The notes beneath the pieces are model-generated. The model ran no database searches, had not been told where the DNA came from, and saw only the letters and a program-made list of their open reading frames with translations. Shown in pieces: positions 59,936 to 64,000 of a stretch of DNA of 64,000 nt; position 1 is the stretch's first letter; every line of letters starts with the position of its first letter. The position numbers and the translations under genes were made by a program. The DNA is from Sweltsa coloradensis (lineage: Eukaryota; Arthropoda; Insecta; Plecoptera; Chloroperlidae), in NCBI GenBank assembly GCA_024449915.1, contig JAMZAV010000976.1, positions 155,596-219,595 of the forward strand, read 5' to 3'.

Positions 59936-62900
59936 TAGTTAGGTCATAATCTTGAATTCCGTGACCACTTTTTCGCAAGGATGGTTTGACGATTGATTTG
60001 ACTACTATGGACCATTTAGAAAATAATGAGCCCCCATGTCCCTCCCAAAAATCCGGCAATTTTTACTAGAGGCCAAAATCCAATATGTCTGCCGGACACA
60101 CTCTTGAAAAATTAAATTTTGAACCAGAGCAAGTAGAATCATGTACAAAGACATTTTTTCGATTAAACTGACCAAGAGGATTCAGAATATGATATTAGTT
60201 TGACGCTACGACGCCATTTTGAACCAGAAATACAAGATGGCCACCGGCGCCATTGTGACAAATTAAGTTTTGAACCAGAGCATCTAGAATCAAGTACAAA
60301 TACACTTTTTCTTGTAAATAGACCACAAGGATTCAGAATATGACGTTAATTTGACGTTACGATATCATTTCGACACATAAATCCAAAATGGCCGCCATCC
60401 AGTGTAGCAAACATGTTACGTTTGTACTTAAGCAACTACCCACACAAGGATCTCTTGCTGTAAAGTACCATCATTTTACCATGAGATGGTATTTCAGTAA
60501 CTTTTCTATTACAAATGACAGTACAACGTAAATATAAACTGAATTTAAGAAGTCACAAATTGTCTTTCGTTGAAAAATAACGTTATTTTACCACTGTAAC
60601 ACTGTTTTGACTCGGTAATTAAGACCAAAATGTGCTCCCAAGAAGTATGATCAGTCTGAATCGAGGCATCCTGCCATACTTTATTCGGAATCAGACGATT
60701 CCATGGAATACCTGCTTTTCTCAGTAAAATATTTACCTTCAGGTTGCTCTCATCATCATCCTATAGCTCTCTTCAACTGGCCCTAGTGCAGCGCCATGCT
60801 GCCGAGGTTGGTTGCGTACAAAGATAGGTATGGAAGATGTCTTTTTGACTTCTGGGCGATGCTGACAGCTCGCTTCTTTGATCAGGTCGCCTTTTTTCGT
60901 ACTGACTTCACTCAGTCTATTACAGGCAACCCCTACTCTAACATGGCCTGGGTCATGTGGATCGAATGAACCATGAACAAGGGCATCAACATGAAGTCTG
61001 GCTGGCTTTCCAACCTCCAGAATGAAAAACAGCAGCTGGTGCACTCCAGAAATGTGAATAATGTGGCCCGGGTCCAAGCGGCTGATAACGCCATGGCCAA
61101 AAATAAATAAAAAATAAAAAAGTTGAAGCCCGTGGAATGCGGTCCGAAACGGTTACGAAACGATGAGGAATGCATGCATGCACGAGTTTGACTCCTGTCC
61201 ACGGTCCAATGCTCCTGTCCATTCAACCAAGCTTCACCCACCTATATACAGGTGGGTGCCTTCAGTCCGCCATGCCTGCCTCTGGTGAGCGCGTTGCAGA
61301 TTGTAACTCTGCCTATGCTGCAGGAGAGGAAAAGTTAACCAGATTCTTGCCAGATTGGATGTTCAGTAAGAATACCTCCCTTAATGCACCCTTTTCTTTG
61401 AGCAAGCGGTAAACGTTTGCCAAGATGACAGAAATGGACAAGCATGGGGACGTACTTAAAGTGAGAGCTGTTGCTGATGAAAAGGAAAACGGAGCGCTCT
61501 TAAGTCAGTAATCGACCCGGTTGATGTCAGTAAACTCGTGGGCCTCGCTGAGTGGCTGGAACATCGTGTCGTCGATGAATGTATAACTCTAACGACACAT
61601 ACATGCAGGAAGATACAGAAAAGCAAGCTCATTCAGAGACTCTCTGCAATCAGTAGATCTGCAGGAACGTTACACCGCTCTCATCGACATGGGCATGCTG
61701 TGGAGGATTGCAACTCCATCAGCACAAGACCGACAGACGCAATATGGCGCCCCATACAAGTGGTCGGATTACGTCCATATGGTGTCATCCATCATCCTTG
61801 CCGGCCATAGAGATGCTGAGTGTACCATCTATGTGAATGACCAACTAAAGATATTGCACCGAGAATGGGACCTACGGGTACAGGGTAAGGCACATACTTC
61901 AATATGTAGGTACATGGAATTGAGCGACCCTTTCCCATCTGCCCGAGCATTTAAAACGCTGCTGTGTATAGCGACGGCAACAAGAGGCCGCTGCAAAAAC
62001 TGATATGCGACTATCAAACAGACCTTTCAGAGAGGGTTGATACAATGATTGTCTATACTCTGTTGGTTTCTACTGCACCAACTGTTCAACCAAACAGCTA
62101 ATGGGGAACTACAGCTTTGACCAGTCTGAGGCTGACACTATCATCTTTTCGATTTACGCTGCTCTGCGAGAGTCCGGCTACACTGGCCTGTTGTCATTGA
62201 CACTGTCGATACTGATGTATGTCGCGGCAGCTGAACGGAATGCTCTGTTTCAAGAAGAAGCAGAAGACAATCTGATGTCGTTCCTGGTAAAATGACGAGA
62301 TGGCAGATTGTATTGTGCAGCTAACTGCATTAAAGTTGTGATGCCAACTCCGGCTTCTACGGCAAAAGTAGGAAATCGGTGTTTGACCGGATGGCAAAGA
62401 TTCCTGTGGCCCGACAACAGATCTCGAGGTCCGGAGATAGACTTGACCTTCAGGACGAGGTACTAGAGAAGCTCTTCCAGTTCACACGACATGTCATATA
62501 TGGCGACATAAAGAGTACCAACATGGCTGAAGCCCATTTAGCAAAGTGGAGAACTCTGAAAAGACAAAATCATTCATCCTTCCCCCTCCAAATGCAGATA
62601 GCCTAGGCCTACGCTTAAACAGCCTCCGTGCAAACTACTTAGTGTATCTTGTGCGCCACCCTTCCAAATAGGACCACCTCTCACCACTTGGGCATGGTTG
62701 GAAACTTGTGGGTGGTCGTTGTCGCCCTGTCCACCACAGGCGACCTGCTCTACTAGCTCATCTACCTGCACTAGGGCCAGTTGAAGAGAGCGATGAAAAC
62801 AGCAACCTGTTGGAGGATATTTTACTGAAGAAAATGGGGTATTGCACATAATCGTCTGATCCTGAATATAGCATGGCAGGATGCCCCAATTCAGATTGAT

Positions 62901-63627
62901 CACACCTCTCGGGGGCACATTATTGTCAAAATTACCAAGTCAAAACAGTGTTACAGTGGTGAAATAACGTTAATTTTCAACGAAAGACAATGTGTGACGT
63001 CTTAAATTCGGTATTTATTTACGTTGGGGTCGAGGTTGCGGTGTCATTTGTAATAGAAAATTTACTGAAATACCATCTCATGGTAAAATAATGGTACTTT
63101 ACAGCAAGAGATCCTTGTAGGGGTAGTTGCTTAAGTACAAACGTAACATGTTTGCTACACTGGATGGCGGCCATTTTGGATTTATGTGTCGAAATGATAT
63201 CGTAACGTCAAATTAACGTCATATTCTGAATCCTTGTGGTCTATTTACAAGAAAATGTGTATTTGTACTTGATTCTAGATGCTCTGGTTCAAAACTTAAT
63301 TTGTCACAATGGCGCCGGTGGCCATCTTGTATTTCTGGTTCAAAATGGCGTCGTAGCGTCAAACTAATATCATATTCTGAATCCTTTTGGTCAGTTTAAT
63401 CGAAAAAATGTCTTTGTACATGATTCTACTTGCTCTGGTTCAAAATTTAATTTTTCAAGAGTGTGTCCGGCAGACATATTGGATTTTGGCCTCTAGTAAA
63501 AATTGCCGGGATTTTTGGGAGGGACATGGGGGCTCATTTTTTTCTAAATGGTCCATAGTAGTCAAATCAATCGTCAAACCATCCTTGCGAAAAAGTGGTC
63601 ACGGAATTCAAGATTATGACCTAACTA
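59936..63627. mobile_element. 3.7-kb DNA transposon with about 855-bp terminal inverted repeats
   Basis: Both ends read TAGTTAGGTCATAATCTTGA inward. The left arm runs to about 60790 and the right arm from about 62766. They include AAAATGGCCGCCATCCAGTG and AATATGTCTGCCGGACACAC blocks. TAG flanks the element on both sides, so the target duplication may be TAG or TA. Inside is a broken gene on the plus strand. The coding 3' end lies in the right arm and is mirrored in the left arm. The superfamily is not determined. Confidence 0.9.
60800..62850 (+). pseudogene. Broken transposon-borne gene, family not identified
   Basis: The plus strand carries a decayed coding sequence in several frames with stops and small indels. 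Recognisable pieces, in order: GLAEWLEHRVVDE (about 61540), ALIDMGMLWRIATPSAQDRQ (about 61675), SDPFPSARAFKTLL (about 61925), SFDQSEADTIIFSIYAALRE (about 62110), then after a one-base frame change a DTVDTDV motif (about 62195), CDANSGFYGKSRKSVFDRMA (about 62345), VARQQISRSGDRLDLQDEVL (about 62408), LRANYLVYLVRHPS (about 62630) and a tail ending near 62850 inside the right inverted repeat. I recall similar DTDV / GCD-FYGK proteins as uncharacterised, repeat-associated ORFs in invertebrates, but cannot name the family or assign catalytic residues. The upstream part (60800-61400) is too damaged to place with confidence. Confidence 0.6.
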
Positions 63628-64000
63628 TAGAGTTGCGAGGACATTTGAAAATGTCGTAAAGTAGCGAGTAGCAATAATTGTTAATATAAACAAGTAACTG
63701 TAACGTAAAATCGAAGCTACTTTAATTTTGCAATAAAGCAAGTAACCCTATACCGTTACAAAAATCAATCATAAGTCAACCATCCCAAATAACAACTTGT
63801 ATGTGTTTTTACATTTCTCATACTCGTGTAGTCCCAAAGTGTATATATTTTTTATTTTTTCGCTCTCTGTAACAGTGTGACAGAAGAGTTTGAGAATCAC
63901 TTTCCTTTCTTTTGTTCATTTAATGGCTAGCGTATGAAAAGTTTTTTTTAACTGCAGGGCGCGGCCACAAAATGAAGAAAAAAACTATTTAGCCTCAATT
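63628..64000. other. Non-coding stretch to window end, nothing recognised
   Basis: AT-rich with no motif. Confidence 0.5.

Noticed and set aside
59936..63627. Reading the long inverted repeats as an integrated virus
   Set aside because: No capsid, polymerase or other viral motif was seen; inverted termini plus one decayed gene fit a DNA transposon.

Overview
The window is animal nuclear DNA, almost certainly from an insect or close arthropod relative. It is AT-rich, intron-like and full of repeats. The only gene I can recognise is a member of the Dpr (defective proboscis extension response) family of neuronal immunoglobulin-superfamily cell-surface receptors, on the minus strand. Its first Ig domain is the exon at 41408-41052 and its second is the exon at 20560-20270. 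Both have clean splice sites. Their phases match across a 20.5 kb intron (the split codon reads GTG, Val), so they belong to one gene. The motifs RNLGDRAVSWIRKRDLHILT, YTNDQRF, YECQVSTEPKIS and NYTCSPSSSDSAS place it nearest the Drosophila dpr4/dpr5 branch. The signal-peptide exon (expected above 41408) and the C-terminal exon(s) (expected below 20270) were not found, so most of the window is probably dpr intron or flank.

The rest is a deep layer of mostly non-autonomous mobile elements. The dominant group is a clan of rolling-circle-like elements, here families A, B, C and D. They have different bodies but share terminal architecture: a 5' end with GAGCGWAGC nonamers, the same 9-13 bp repeated inverted near but not at the 3' end, a 3' hairpin with a conserved AACG/CGTT stem and family-specific loop, and a terminal CTAG followed by T. 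This resembles Helentron-associated (HINE) elements. Copies lie at 5.8, 12.1-13.4, 13.8-15.5, 17.5, 21.3-22.8, 24.5, 26.1-27.2, 31.0, 42.2, 51.1-52.8 and 55.8 kb. In three places a second element sits directly after the CTAG end of another.

Other layers: fold-back elements with terminal inverted repeats at 8.9, 16.2-17.4, 37.6 and 42.1-43.2 kb, the last containing a family C copy. A 3.7 kb element with about 855 bp inverted termini (59.9-63.6 kb) encloses a broken, unidentified transposon gene. There is an ATATCGAT-rich family with a GGTGGAGGTGCCGGG motif (23, 44.6 and 58.4 kb), tRNA-like SINE fragments, possible retroposon 3' tails, and several simple repeats and minisatellites. Close to the second dpr exon there are perfect hairpins with 27-28 bp arms, and three degenerate tandem copies of the exon's own splice-acceptor boundary.

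No ribosomal RNA gene, intact tRNA gene, CRISPR array, operon or prokaryotic signal was seen. I found no replication-initiator or helicase gene for the rolling-circle-like clan, so these copies must depend on an element elsewhere.
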